DNA of 64,000 bases from Glandiceps talaboti (GCF_964340395.1 NC_135566.1:4169001-4233000); one strand, 5' to 3'. Counted from the stretch's first letter, positions 14,566 to 29,109 are shown. Notes: generated by a model not told the origin, from the letters alone. Made by a program: numbers and translations.

Positions 14566-17500
14566 CCCTTTGCTTGAATAACACAGGTTGACAGTATATA
14601 ACAGTCAATTAATGGAACATCATTCTAACCATTGTCATTACACCAGTTTCAGCAGAATCATCGTTTTTCATTACTATACACTACTGTATAAATGTGAATT
14701 CAGCTAACAGCAAAACATATTACTTACAGTGATCAAACATTAAGCAGATCGCTATTGTTTCTTCCCTTTGTATCTTTCCTCTGTCCGTGTGAATTCTGTA
14801 CCCTTAACCACCTCGAAATATATTTATCTCTCCAGTAATTCCTGCCCTCTGGCAAGACAGCATAGATGACAATACCAAAACAACCACAATAAATGCATTC
14901 ATAATGTCAAAAGACAAATAGCTGTCGCACTCGTATCCATGCTACAAAGAGACTAACCCAAGCTATGTGAACACTAGGTATGTATCAACATACAGCCACT
15001 ACTACTACTACAATAAGAAATTTTCATCACAGCTATATTTGATTGTTGGCGAAATGAACACGAATTAATACAAATGAAATATTTCAAGTGCATTTCAGTG
15101 TAACTGAAAATAATTGATTTATCCACCATCTTGTTTTCAAGAAAATCAACAAACTGTAACTTTCATAAAGATATAGATATGGAATTTGGTAGTCATTTTG
15201 GATTCGTTAACAGAATGGGTCCTATTGACCTCTACTGATAATATTTGCATGGTGACCCGTTTTCTTCTTCTAGATCTAAACCAAAAATGAGATGGAGTTT
15301 TCCATGAACAAAGCACTGAATAACAAAACATTTCAGACTATCATTTCCGAGCGTACTACTTTAAATTCAATTTGGCATTTCCTATTGTCAGTACCTCCTC
15401 CCCCTTTTCAACTCATCCCCAACTTGTCACTTTGACAATATGCCAACATACTTAAATATGAACACTTTCATAAAATTGGAAATAATTGACAAAGTCGTGT
15501 CTCTATTTTTACATGGATTCTCAATTATTGTCCATATTGTCAGTCTGAAATCCATCCCTAGCTTTAAATGGCTGGATTCATCAGGAAACCTGCACTCATT
15601 TCACATGATGTCAGTTTATGATCTCTGTTAGTGTTCTATGAAGCTCACATACTTGTCATTAATATTATGACAATAAAGCTGTCGATTTCAAGACAATATT
15701 TCATGGAATGTACAAAAACGACAATGTGAAAAAGATTGCAGTTTCCTCTGACTGCAAAGAGATAGTATAGCAGCTGTACTACGCAAGAATGCAAATGTGT
15801 TTTACCTCATTCTCTTTATATGTGGAACAACTTTGACCCTAAATAATGATACTGAGGTACCTTATCATGATAACTATATACTATAGACTGTAACAAGTAC
15901 TGAGATAAAGAGATGAATTCACAAGAATCCCCTCTGGTTCATTGTAGGGTTTCTTCCAAATAATGGTCAAATTCATTGTGCAACGGTGCAAATTCAAACG
16001 AATTTCACTGATGTTATTGACATCGAATGGCCTTTATCTACATTGCTGCTATCAAATGAATCTAGGCAAATTATGAACACCATTTTCATTGCGAAAAATT
16101 TCTCACACAACATAAACTTGCAAATGTACCTTGAAAAACTCCATTTCTATATCTTATTTTATTTCCGAGGTGTGAAACTAGTGAACGGTTCAACTTCAAA
16201 TCATTTTTTATATTTAAATACTGCAGATTTCTAATTGTTTATTTTTATCCTGCTGAGAAGAATTCGTTTAGAATTTTACAACAAGGTCAGCCTAATACAT
16301 GACAGCCATATTGGTATACAATTAAGTCATGATAAGTAATGAACTGTAGAGTAATTACACTTTCTCTCTCTTCATCACCACCATCTATCTATACCTCATT
16401 CTGATCTCTTCGCCTCATCACCATCCTGCAATCAGTGTAACATGTAGTTCTTCAGCAACACTTATGCCATCCTTAGACTTTCTTCCGACCACTTCAGTTC
16501 ATTTGAACAAAAGCACTCACCTGCCACTTTTAACTGTAACTTACTTTCCGCAATGAAAAAAAAATATACCTCATAACATTCAAGTTTATTAATATCCTTT
16601 CTTTGCTCACAATCCTTACTATGAATAACCACAATAGCCACAGACCAAACATATTCTTCGAAAAGGTGTTCCCGAAAGACTTTTTTCACACCGATTAGGT
16701 AAATAAAACATTGCCGTCCTTCAAGGCCAATCGTTAGCTATATAGTAAATGTATCTAGATATTGGCAGATATTAGTTCTCAATTGTTAGAACTTTTACCA
16801 TTAAATATGTCAGCAATTATTGCGTGAGTGATAGATCAATACAGCAAAACACTGTATCATATAAATGAATGCACAGTTACAATGAATATGACCTGTCAAC
16901 GCCATGGCAACCATTAAAAGCATAGATTGCTTAAAAACACTTGTCTACGGAAATGAAGAACGAGGCCATTGGCAAATGTGCTATCGATTATATCTAAGTA
17001 CAAAATTATGGCTTGACAAGCAGAGTCTAAACTGCCATTCCCCTAGACTGTGTTTTAGGAATGTCTGCGCTCAATTTGTAAACCTCCCCTACGGCAATAT
17101 TTGAATTTCAACTACTCAACTTCTGGGAGTCAATAAATTGTGCGCTGAAATCTTTCCCGGAAAAATTAACAGACGTCAGATGTATAAAGGCTTGTCATTT
17201 CAAACCTGATCCATAAATACATGACACCTCTATGTATACATTATTTGAAAGTACATGATAAATTTAATCAATGAGTTGAAACCATTTATGAATAAATTAA
17301 CTAACTAATTAATAAATATCACAACAGAATGCTGATCACTTCAGAAATAGGTAATTGCCTAGCAATGTTTATTACTGGAAAAGGTGCTATTTTTAATGGC
17401 GAAAAACTATCAGAAATTCATTTTATTGGCAAGGCTTCCTTTATGGGGATCTATCATATCACAAACATTTTATTTTTATTACATCATGCTTTCCATTTGG

Positions 17501-18332
17501 ACTATTTTATAGGATTTAAATGCTTGAGGGAATAATATTTTGTATTTTTTTCCTCACTAAAAGGGTATCATGTTCTGTCACTTTGATACACACCTAGTAA
17601 ATTTGTGGTTTTATTTTTATGGTGTTTCTTCTTCCTACGCCATCTTCCTTTTTGACGTTGTCCGTTAAATATTCATAATTATGATACGAGAGACACTTAG
17701 TACAAATGGTTGCCCAAAACCGATTAAATCCATTTGAAAGTTCTCACAACTGCAAGATAGAATTGACATTTTCCAGACGTACACCGTACCAGCATGACAA
17801 ACATTTCTGCTGGTTAGTAATATATTTGAAAATGTTCAATGCCAGCATTTGTATTTATTATTATATTTTTATCGTTTCTAAATGTAATATTTCATTCCGC
17901 ATGTGTCGACAGATCTATGGCTGGCAATCAATATCATCTTTTCATCTTTATTTTTCATTAAACTGACGTAAATTGCAAGAGATGAAATTTGGTTTGAATC
18001 TAGCAAGCCACTGTGAAGTCACATGTGTCTGTAAAATACACATAACTACGAATCTCGAGGGCAATTTTTGGGATAGCAGACAGGGAACATAACTTCTTTA
18101 CCTCTGTGGTTTATGATTGACAAATTGAATCTTTAGCAGTTGTATAAAACCTGTCTTTTCATCGATCTTTCTATCTTTAAGCAACAGAGGAAAGAACAGA
18201 GGAAAGACTATTTTATTGTTAAAAATACAACAGAATATCTGATTAATATTAATATAATAATATTAATAATCATTTCACTTTCTTCCATATTACTCACTAT
18301 CATAAATATTTAAATGCTGTATGGATAATTAT

Positions 18333-18610
18333 AGTACAATTCTCAATATTTCGTTCCAAACTGTACATCTGTTTGTATCAACTTATCTCCATATTTTGTG
18401 TATGATCATTCATGCTGGCAGACAATTGTAAATTAAGCTATTATGGAAGACTTTTGGACTTAATTGCTGTAAGAGTTACATGTCAAAGCAGTATACAATA
18501 TTCAATACTTTGTTTCAAACTGTAAAAATTGAAGGTTTGGGTCTTGATATCAACTTATTGTGACGCCATATTACCAATCATTTATGCTGGCAGCAAATGC
18601 TAAATTAAGA
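18333..18610 (+). repeat. Tandem duplication of about 110-120 bp
   Basis: Copies at 18333-18440 and 18492-18610 share CAATATT.CGTT.CAAACTGTA-like sequence, ATCAACTTAT and CATTTATGCTGGCAG-like sequence followed by TAAATTAAG. Both are AT-rich and non-coding. Confidence 0.6.
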
Positions 18611-19192
18611 TACTAAGAAACACCCTTTAAAAACTCAAAAGCTGTGAAAAACATATAATAGAATAATAGTATGCCAGTGGCTCTACCTCTCATAGGACAA
18701 AAAAGATATAACCACAGAACTAGTATAAAGTTCAAGAAAGGAAAGTTGAAAGCACTTTCAAATTTTTCAATTACTGACAACAAATAAATTATCCACTTTT
18801 TATTTTTAGCTAATGTATACACCTGATAGTGGGTTTAGGTTTGATGGTTTACAAATTTCCTGACTGAACACAAAGTTCAAGAAACAAAAGCTCAAAACAT
18901 TTCCACAGCTTCTAATTACAACTGCTGTATTATTGACAAAGTATCTGACAATCTCTTAATAATGTATGTATCTGTCTAGTTCTGTATGCATTTCAATCAT
19001 CTCCACCATATATAGTCAAATGGATTTTTCTAGCACAGAATTCTGTTTTTATCACCACCACCAACAGCAGCAGTTTATGCTATTGGAGTGTTGATATAAT
19101 TGTGACGACGTTATCGCATCACCCTCTTGCCACTTACTTTCAAACTGGAGGTTGAGTTTGTAGTCAACTGAACAAAGTAACTAATTACAACT

Positions 19193-19227
19193 GCCTGTCA
19201 GTGTGTGATATATTACTAATGACAGGC
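19193..19227. other. Inverted repeat GCCTGTCA...TGACAGGC
   Basis: Perfect 8-bp arms (19193-19200 and 19220-19227) with a 19-nt spacer. Each arm contains TGACAG, the core of TALE homeodomain (MEIS/PKNOX/TGIF) sites. Functional meaning is inferred only. Confidence 0.3.
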
Positions 19228-20104
19228 ACTGTTCATCCCTTCCCCAGCAGCTTCCCCACCTAGATTTTCAACAGAATTTGTCCGTTTGACTATACATTAG
19301 AAAGAGATCATAGAGAACGACTACACGTACAGTAACTAGACAAGGTGACGGTTTAGGGTTGCTGGTTTACAAATTTACAGTATTATCATATTTATCTTCT
19401 TTTTTTATCAGAACTGTGGTAACACATCCATATACTTTATATTCCGATGTCGGTTTCATATTCTATATGATAATCTTTGACTTGGCTATTTCAATCAAAC
19501 CTACACAGTAACTATTATGACTACAAACAACGTGACCTTCATAAATATAAAGAGATGATATTTTACCCTGATAGAATGTACAATCTCTGACTAGATCTCC
19601 TGGTTTTAACCACAGAAGAGCTGAACTATAGGAAAACTCATTTACAGGAAAGGTCACAGAACACATCCAAATCCTATGAATCAATGAAAGTTTAATAATT
19701 CCTGTATTTTGTGGAGGTAATTTTCACCATTTATGTAAAAATGACTGACTTCCTGGCTGGCACTCCTTAGTATATATGAAGTATACGGTTCACACCTAGT
19801 TCAGGGTCAGTTTCACACCCCTAACTCACCTATATCCGACATCAATGTCTACCTAAAGTATATACCCCACAACAGTATGAATCAAACCATTCTCAAAGAA
19901 TAACCCCTATACAACAGCTCATAATCAAAGCTTAGATTCAAACTCCCATCTCAAATTTCACTCAATTATAACTGTATAAATTGATTCTGGTTTCTTATTA
20001 TTAGCGATTCTATGTCGGAATCTTTTGTCACTGTCTGTATGTAGCAAATGGTAGAACCAATTTCCTCTGTTTGGATTTTGTAAACTGTGATTTCATCTAT
20101 CAAT

Positions 20105-20450
20105 TTTGTCAATATGTTGAACAAAAAATGAGATTTTGTTCTTCAATTTTTATAAATACTTGGGTGAATAGTATAGAGATTTCATGTTTCGTGCATTTCT
20201 AGGGGGGGGGGGGCAAAATGTGTTATTTAACGTTTTGATTTTTATGAATATTTGGGTAAACAGTGGTAGCGATTTCATACCTCAATTTTTTAAAAATATC
20301 TCTGGCAAAATATGTGATTTCAGGTGCTGAATTTTATGAATATTGTGTGCAAATAGTCATTGTTGTATATTTACGGAAGATACTCTAACAAAGAATGTAA
20401 TTTTGTGTTTTGATATTTTTTGAATATCTAGGAGGCAAATTGTAGGTAGG
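20105..20450 (+). repeat. Degenerate tandem repeat of about 85 bp, with a G12 tract
   Basis: About four units share TTTTTAT.AATA.TTGGGT-like and GGCAAA.TGTGATTT-like segments. A run of 12 G at 20202-20213 interrupts one unit. Confidence 0.5.
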
Positions 20451-20741
20451 TAATACCATACTGTATACTGACACAAATCTTATAACCATAGACTGAACTG
20501 ATTCTATATGTAAAGCAATTTATCAGTATACACTATGCTTAATAGCAGATTACAAATCTTGAAATACTAAAAGCCCTCCATATTGTTGTGACAGCTGTTT
20601 TCACATTATCAAATCCACACTGAAAGATTATTCAATTGATTTAATCTGCAATTCAATATATCTTTTCACCAATCATTCTTTTCACCTCAACATGTTATGT
20701 CTCGGCCTCTCTCTAGTATGTCACCTCTGTCTGTCTGACTT

Positions 20742-20763
20742 TCTGTCTCTGTCTCTGTCTCTG

Positions 20764-20827
<64 letters not shown>
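20742..20827 (+). repeat. (CTGTCT)n(CT)n microsatellite
   Basis: CTGTCT hexamers grade into a pure CT run. The open frame across it is a repeat artefact. Confidence 0.95.
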
Positions 20828-20829
<2 letters not shown>

Positions 20830-21392
20830 TCTTGCTTTCTGTGTCTGTCTACCTGTCTTTCTCACTCCAAGTTCATCTGTGTAATTACTGTTTCATTGTC
20901 TTTCTCACAGTCTGTCATGTCACGTCTGTCTGTCTCTGTTTGTTTATCTGTGTTCCATTCTCTCTCCCTCCCTCTCATGAACTCTACCCTCCACTACACT
21001 TCTTCTGACTTCCCCACTCCACACACATGTACAGCTGTTAATCACATTTTACAATATTACTGACACACACACACAGGCACGTACTGGTTGCTATTTCTGT
21101 ACTCTTTCCATTTCAAAGCACACTTAATACACCATGAGTACAAGAATGACATTGCCATGTCATAGAAATTACAATAAAGGTTTGTTTTACAACTATGACA
21201 TAGTTCAACCATTATGTCATTGGTTACCCTTCTTTAACAGCAAGTATCAAGAGTCAGACATGCTACAATATATTAAAAGTATGAATTATATCATTATTAT
21301 TATGATACTAGGTTTACAACTGGTCGAAAATAATCCTACAGATGTTAATTTAAAATAGCGCATGGTATAATGGCTTATAGAGTCATAGCACC

Positions 21393-22053
21393 TACCTGTT
21401 GTCTGACCTGTCTGTTACTTACTTGCATGTGGTATGACCTGTCTGTTACTAACTAGCATGTGGTCTGACCTTATATGACATATTACAGACTAGCATATGT
21501 ACGACGTGTACGTTACTGACTAGCATGTCGTATGACTTATGTTACTAACTTGCATTTTGTAAGGCCTGTCTGTTACTAACTAGCAAGTCGTATGACCAGT
21601 CTGTCACCAACTAGCAAGTCGTATGACCAGTCTGTTACCACCTAGCAAGTCGTATGACCAGTCTGTTACCACCTAGCAAGTCGTATGACCAGTCTGTTAC
21701 CACCTAGCAAGTCGTATGACCAGTCTGTTACCACCTAGCAAGTCGTATGACCAGTCTGTCACCAACTAGCAAATTGAATGACCAGTCTGACACCAACTAG
21801 CAAGTTGTATGACCTATCTGTTACCAACTAGCACATTGTATACACGTTCAATGGCCAGTTTGTTACTAACTAGCATGTCGTATGTATGACCTGTCTGTTA
21901 CTGCCTAGCATGTCATTTGGCCTATCTGTTACTGGCTAGCATGTCAAATGACTTGTCTGTCACTGACTACCATGTTGTATGACCTGTCTGTTACTGACCA
22001 GTGTGTCGTACAACCTATCTGTTACCAACTAGCATGCCATATGACCTGTCTGT
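21393..22053 (+). repeat. 31-bp minisatellite, about 21 units
   Basis: The unit is GTCTGTTACCACCTAGCAAG followed by TCGTATGACCA. The central units (21590-21770) are nearly identical and the edges are diverged, the usual pattern of recent central expansion. Confidence 0.92.
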
Positions 22054-25000
22054 ACACATGATACAGGGAATGTAACATTGAACAGTTACAGTATATAGCT
22101 ATGTGGTATCAGCTGACTGGACCCTTTGACATTAGAGACATTGAGTAGGTTGAACAACAATAAGTGATCAGTGAAGGGCAACGTGTAGTGTAACAAAGAC
22201 AAGCAATCAAATAAATTAATGTTCAACATTTATATTTTAAGTTTAAAGTCTACCAAAAAAGAAATTTTATCATATTTGTTAACTTTACTGACCATCTCAA
22301 TGTAAAACAGACAGTAAATGTAAACTGCAAATTACACAAAAGTTAAGACCTATTTGAAAGTTAAGGCAGCTGCTATGCAGGTTCACTGCATCAGTAGTGT
22401 ATAAATTATGGAAGTATTTGATAAAATCCAAACCAATGTTCATCAAGCGCTGCATCAAATTTAAACTCATAACAGCAAACACAATAACACTATATTTCTT
22501 ACCGGATTTCATCTTCTTCAGCTGCATATACATGGATTATAAAATTTTGGCAAAGACACTTGTGACATGCAAATACCAGCGATAATAGAATTTTGTGATA
22601 ACTACCACAGTAATGACCTCACTGAAAACATACCTTGAAACGTCAATTAGCACAGTTTAGATGGCAAAATATGCAGCAGAATGTTGAAACTTCACCTTAG
22701 CATCAGTAAAAGAAATGCAGTCCTGTGAAATGTCAAACTACTCTCCCAACTGACACTCCCCAATCGCATTTCAGTCTTGACAAAAGGGTATAGTACATGC
22801 TCCCCCTGGGCATAATGTTGAGGTATACCTCCCTGATGGATACTGTACGTCTACTGCAGAGGCTTCATGTCACAGGACAGAGATTTCACGCCACAAAACA
22901 AAGACCCAAACACAATACTGTCAAAAAGTCAGGACATCAGGGACAATTTGACCTGAATGAATTGACACCAAAGGTCAGCAGAGGTCAAGAGGGTAACAAA
23001 ACACCCCATTATTCAGAATCACAAGCTAGTAAAATGAATCAGGGGTAAAGGTGACAGATGAGAAACAGCAGATACAAATACACAAATGCTGCAATATGAA
23101 GCTGAAAACGGCAACAAAAGTAGACACAATGTGCTGTACGAGCTGTCAATAGTGTTACCTTTCTGACCCCGTACACTGCCACATCTAAAGATACCGCAGT
23201 GAGTCATCCCAAATGATGGGCAACTAGAGATGTCTATTAATCAGCAAAACAACTAACACCTCCGGTATACTGTTCTTGTGGATTTCAATCAAACTCAGTC
23301 AGACCACACAAACTGTTTTCTCAGCAAAACTCTCTTTCAAACTATTCAACGTTTTCAAATGAATAAAAAAGAATAAAATTCAAAACTAGACACTAAGACA
23401 TTAATACTATCAACTACAGTTGTATCGACCCACAAAAAATCTACCTTGCCCATCCCATTTATTTTCACAGTCGTGTCACTTTCTATGCATGTTGTTGATT
23501 TTACGCTGCCACCTTTAGGTTTACGCTCTAACAGATTTACTCAAAGCTTTCTTTCTCAGGTTGTGTTCTCAGTGAAAAGGCTTAATTTCTCTAAAGTGAA
23601 ACCCGAGCTCTCATTATTTTTAACAGGCCACACAATCATTGCAGGAAATGCAAAACTCAATTATCAATTGTCCTAAATAGGAGCACAAATGATAGAAACT
23701 TAATCATTTGGGTTTTAAATGACCAGTTTGTGAACTGCCCAAGGGCAATCACAAAGGTTCAATATAGCTAACACTCACCCAGGGCACTGCAGACAATGAA
23801 ATCATCACACATTACGCATCTGCTTCATACAATTTCCAAAAAAAAAATATATAACAATGTTACAGCTTGTTCCAAATTATCCTTAGATTATTCATTGATG
23901 TGGTTCTGTCTTGCCAAAGATGTCTGCCATATTAATATAAATTTACACAACAGTCTCGTCCGCTTATCATGTTTTCACACTTTCCATGTTACACCTTTTT
24001 AACCTCCCAGTTTTCAAACAACACTTTGGAACTATTTGATGTAGAAAATACACAACATGTATTTGTGATTATATCCTTGCATAAAATATTGATACAATTA
24101 TAATATTTATATTTGTTATTATAAACGTGAAGCAGAACTTAAATTAGGATTTATCAACAGAATATTGTTTCACAATCATAAAATTGCTGAGGGCAATACC
24201 ACATGATGACATTTCAAAACTGTATCATTCTCTTATTTCCTTTAATTTATAATACAGTGCATATGAAAATTTTGCGCCAAATTCATCGCTGGATAAACTT
24301 GGCACAGATTAATACTTTTTGCTGAATTTTGTGTAATTCTAAAAGTGTGGAAATGGTTCAGGAATATACAGTAAATAATTTCTTGTTTTCATGTCCTGAA
24401 AAGACGCCATGCTTGTCCTCCATACATCTATATCTCACCACACTTGCATGCTAATACCACAGCCAGTGTCTCTCCACACAATGTACTATTTTTAGATGCT
24501 ACTTTAGGTCCAGTTTTAGATGGCCACATTTGAATAATATATTTCAGGCAAACATTCATGAACTGAGTATGCAGCTTGGCTTCTAAGGTTTGTTGTGGCT
24601 TCTGCTACTTTGCAATACAGCCATGTACAGAATATGTCAACACTTCCGCAGAGATTAATAACACAAATTTACTCTGTTTTGTTTTGGTAACATTCCTTGT
24701 TGGTTTTAGCAGTCTGTCACACACTCAACAACTGCTAGCTAATTATTAACACTCTATTTCAAATGGCTAATAAAGTTTTATAATTGCTATCAAAACAAAG
24801 CTTAATAAATATTTATACACTACTGATTGCAAGGCCACAGATGGTGGCAACATTTTGTGGCCAAGTCTGGGCCTTGTTCAACTCTGCTTTAACATGTATA
24901 TGTACATCTAGTATATCATTTATAGCTGGCCATACACACAGATACCACCACAATTCCCAAAACTGATAAATTTATACCACTTTCAAAGTTTGATCCTTTT

Positions 25001-25336
25001 TTTAATGTTTGCATACCAGCATTTCTCAAGTGTGTTAGATGGAAAGAGAAAGTACAATGGGCGTACACATTCTGCTTTTGTTTATGGTTAAATGGTACAG
25101 TTGTTTCCTTTGCCACCAATTCCTTTTGTGGTTTTTTTTTTTGTTCTTCAAATGTCTAAATAACAAATGCTGTATAACATTTAATTGTTTGTTTTGCTCA
25201 TGACAAGTACGTGATAATACTGATATATGGACTTTTTTCCCACTTTGTAATGGAAACTCTACTTATAGGATGGCAAACATGGAAAGGAAAGTAACACGCC
25301 CTCCTCCCCTCCCAGACACAACTATACACTTATAGA

Positions 25337-25404
25337 GGCAGACAGACAGAGACGCAGACAGACAGAGACATAGACAGATGGACAAACAGACAAACAGACA
25401 GATG
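25337..25404 (+). repeat. Imperfect (CAGA)n microsatellite
   Basis: GCAGACAGACAGAGAC-like tetranucleotide array with interruptions. Confidence 0.85.
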
Positions 25405-26951
25405 GCTCAAGTTCACAGATTTTAAACCAATCAGTTTTCTTACAAAATTTAACACACTAACAACTAATAAACCTAGTAACCTAAACATTTCATACACTGA
25501 ATGGCAATATCTCATCCCAATCTACCCTCCTTATCTTTTGTATAAATCGCATATTTACAACACTTTCATAAACAGTATCCCTATAACTGGAACTTCCATA
25601 ATAATGAAAATTTCATGAAAGTCTGAAAACCCTGATACAGCCACTGAGCCAGTACAATCAATATCCTAAACTTGATAACTATTAGTTGTTAACCAGTACT
25701 GCACACAAAAACACAAAATGGCCACCCTGCCACAATATTGTAATTTGTATAGTTCTAAATGCTGCTTCTGGATTTTTTATGACTTTTGTAAGTATTTTCA
25801 AAACATCTGTTCAGGGTCAGTTGTAATTAGTGGGTTTTATTTCAGGAGACTTTTATTTCCAATCAAATCATTGGAAAAAAAAATGTAAGGAGAATACCAC
25901 ATCATCTAAATAGAACATGATACTGAAATTGAAGACAACATTAAAATAATAAGAACTCTAATCTCCGGCTATCGTGTGAAAAAAGAATTAATCGAGGAGT
26001 CTCAAATTATGCATTTTCATATCAATTCAAAGGAAAAATCATCTTAAATAGAAATAAATTAGAATTCAAAATGGCTGCCAAAACATGACCTATGCTGAAG
26101 AATAACCACGAAAATGACTATTTTCATAAAATGACTCTAACCACTGTCCTCATCGGATATGCATCTTGTATCTACTGATTAATCAAGTCTTTAACATTCC
26201 CAATATTTTCATATTATGACAAGATGGCTGTCCATTTCCTCATCTAATATATTATCAAGTAAATCCCCTGTTCATGCTTTCAATAAAATACATTCATTCC
26301 TAGATCATTTTACACAACAAGTAAATATGCTAGTTTATGCAAATGAAGTAATCAGAATGATAATTCACAAAAGGTCATGACCTTAGGTATTAGTGTTCTT
26401 GCTTGTTTACATTATATAAGGCAGGGTTATTGCCCCCCACCAACAGTGAGATCATGCATTGCAATAATCAATATCACATGATACAGAAGTATAAATAATA
26501 TATTATATCCTGATGAAATAACTAACACTATACATCCTCACGTTTATGTTTCAACTGATGAAAAACCTTTCACTTTCAACAGAAATATTGACTTTTCACA
26601 TGCGAATAGGAAAATCATACTATACTGTTTTCTTTTGCGATGAAGACACACAATTAGATGTTGCTGTGGTGAGCCCAGCTGGCTCCTGGATGCAGTCATC
26701 AATAGTATACTATAGAAATTAGATATTGGACATCTGAATATTTCCAGTGGAAATTGTATACTTTGTGTTTCTACTTACAAAACATAATTCATACTAGTAA
26801 TTTGTACATACTTTCTCTGAAATTATCTTTAAATTGAGTTTGCAGCTATAAATGAAGTGACAAGGAAGTCGTGAGGCTACAGCTTAAAAACATGAAAATA
26901 CAAGCACTAACATGGCTTATTAAAATCCTATTCTTTCATCTCCACGGGGAT

Positions 26952-27714
26952 TCAACCATGTTTAACGAAATTATTCTCTGGATTGAGACTGTCAAAATAT
27001 GTGAACACATCGTCATAAGACAGTATTGATGATAGTATCATATATGACACAAGGTCGTTGAAACACCCTCCAAATGTTTTCACAGTTTTGAACAAAGAAT
27101 TGGAAAGGGCTATAGAAAACAACATGTGAATGAAGGAGACTAATTCCAGTTGAAAAGCTAACGCAAACAGACATAAGTATAACTTCGGTACACTGGCACC
27201 CTCTTCTCTTGACTTTCCCTCAAGAAGTAAACAAACTAGTCGGGAGCTGTCTGTTGGGTTAATTCTACAGCCTTGATTAGTTTCCACTTAGAAATAATAT
27301 AGGAGGTATCCATTACAGACAATGTTATTACACCTGCCACAAAGCCGGCCTTCAAGTGGCATATTCTCAACAAGGCATAGCAGTGACGAGAAGTCCTCCT
27401 CTCTGCCCAGCCACTCACTGTACACACTAGCTTCCACCGATGGTTTTAAATATCCCCATTTTGAAAGGTTCTTTTTATGAAATGAACAGCACCTCAAGCA
27501 TATCTAGCTTTCCAGTTCACTGCAATTGTATGGCCACCGTTGAATGGTCGCTGCACAAGCAGCTTAGAAAAGAAAGTAGACACTTTACACCCAGTGTCTG
27601 TATAGCTAGAACTACTCTTAAAAATTCTAGCCAGCCCACGCTGACCTGTTCTCCATCACATTTGTTTTGAACTGTAGCGGTACAATCTAAATAATCTGCT
27701 AAAGCCTCCTCCAT
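26952..27714 (-). pseudogene. Decayed reading frame of about 250 codons, family unknown
   Basis: On the minus strand a reading frame starts at an ATG with A at -3 and G at +4 (27714), preceded by an in-frame stop. It reads MEEALADYLDCTATVQNK and stays open for 65 codons. The frame then shifts. From about 27497 a second frame runs 69 codons to a single TAA at 27290-27288, and the same frame continues for 111 more codons to a stop at 26952. Nearly the whole 763-nt interval is therefore open except for one frameshift and one stop, which is unusual in DNA this AT-rich. The middle part includes a small cysteine cluster (LCGRCNNIVC) and the last part looks hydrophobic. I do not recognise the family. 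It lies inside the intron between exons c and d, on the same strand as the gene. It could be an old retrocopy, a transposon remnant, a nested gene with tiny introns, or chance. Confidence 0.35.
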
Positions 27715-29109
27715 TTTGTTTCATTTTATTAAATAAGTCCACTCAAAACCAATCCATTCAACAGCCACTTTGTTGCTGATGACGACATGTAACATCAGAA
27801 GTAACTGCACCTGTGTTTTAACTCTTAATATTTCCTCTGTTTTAATATCGACTTCCATTCCCCGCTTCGCTAACATCCCCGGCTAAATAATTCAATGACG
27901 GAGTACTATCTATATTGTATTTCAAGTAGTGAGGATATTCTGAAGACATCAACTGGGCATTTTGATTTAGAACTTGTCTAATTCTCTTTCATGGCTAGCT
28001 CAAACTGATTAATAGCCAATAGGTTAGATAGTCCCCCAGGGGAGCAACTAGCCTACATGTTAGTCTGATTACAAGCACCCTTTCAATATTAACAATTTCC
28101 TTGGGCAAAACCTCTGGGATATTCACTGTTTATTTGCGTATACTGTGTCTCATTCCAGCCTTTAATTCTGTCCTATTTCAGAACCAGCACTCTCCATTGA
28201 GGCAAGAATCGGTAATTAGTGGCATGTTTGTGGCCTTTTTACACAGTCAACACTGCGCCTCTATAGAAATACTAATTGACTGCTACCATTGCATTGTTAC
28301 ATTTATCTATTAAATATATCAACAATAACGCCGAGTTATGTACACTGTCGCGGCAGACAAACTATACAAAGAAGGGTGCCAACAACCAATTTGAAATAGC
28401 AGCTACTTCATTTAGCTCTCTTCCATTTTTGTTGTCGGACACTTAGCCCATGTAGACTGATCACTTCACCTATTAAACCGTGCTCAAACATGGCTATCAC
28501 TACACAAGTTGGCCAAGAAAGACGAGTTAAATCATGTAGAAGGAATATTACATGGCTTGTGAGCAAATTCCAACCATTCTCCTTCCTAGTGACAACGCCA
28601 AAATTGGTCAGCATAATTAAGCATGTGACTACAGTTTTCTAACACGCAATACATGATACAAAACATATCATCCTTGTACCCAATATCAGTTTGGACTCGA
28701 TTAAACTACGTATATATAGAAATTGTCAGGCTTGAAAAAATTTGTGAAATTTAAGGACTATTTTCTGGGTTGGGTTTTGTAGTGTGAGATGATATCAGAA
28801 ATCGGTGTGGTGTCATTGAGAAGTGATTAACCAGCTGTTACAAGGCTGTATTTGGGGATTTAGTTAAAGACGGAGTAATGATGACAGCCTAATACAACTG
28901 ATCATGGGCAAACCACCGCTACAAAGACTACACAGCTCTACTCACTATACTTTCATTCACTCTAAAAAGCAGTTTTTCCGTGCTCTTTTCTCACGCTAGT
29001 GCAGTTCTGTAATACTCGAAGGATCCCCAAAACAATTAGCATGGAGTTGAGCATGGTGTAAACAATACAGATGACGGACAATAAAAACAATAGAGAAGGT
29101 TGGACTTAC

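Larger units (their letters stand above)
296..29109 (-). other. 28.8-kb intron between exons c and d
   Basis: The span lies between the exon c donor and the exon d acceptor. It holds a diverged duplicated segment (1957-2100 and 2958-3122), a piggyBac-like MITE (8398-8610), a compound inverted/direct repeat (9944-10660), a T-rich repeat copy (13405-13470), a roughly 35-bp minisatellite (14090-14565), duplicated blocks near 18.3-18.6 and 20.1-20.45 kb, a CT/CTGT microsatellite (20742-20827), a 31-bp minisatellite (21393-22053) and a decayed reading frame (26952-27714). In 3123-8397, 10661-13404, 14566-18332, 22054-26951 and 27715-29109 I see only short, unconvincing open frames and scattered short palindromes. 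Confidence 0.75.

Noticed and set aside
22505-22523. Possible 19-nt minus-strand exon (LKKMKS) with acceptor tatatgcag and donor gtaagaaa
   Set aside because: Its length would shift the frame between exons c and d, and the pyrimidine tract is poor.
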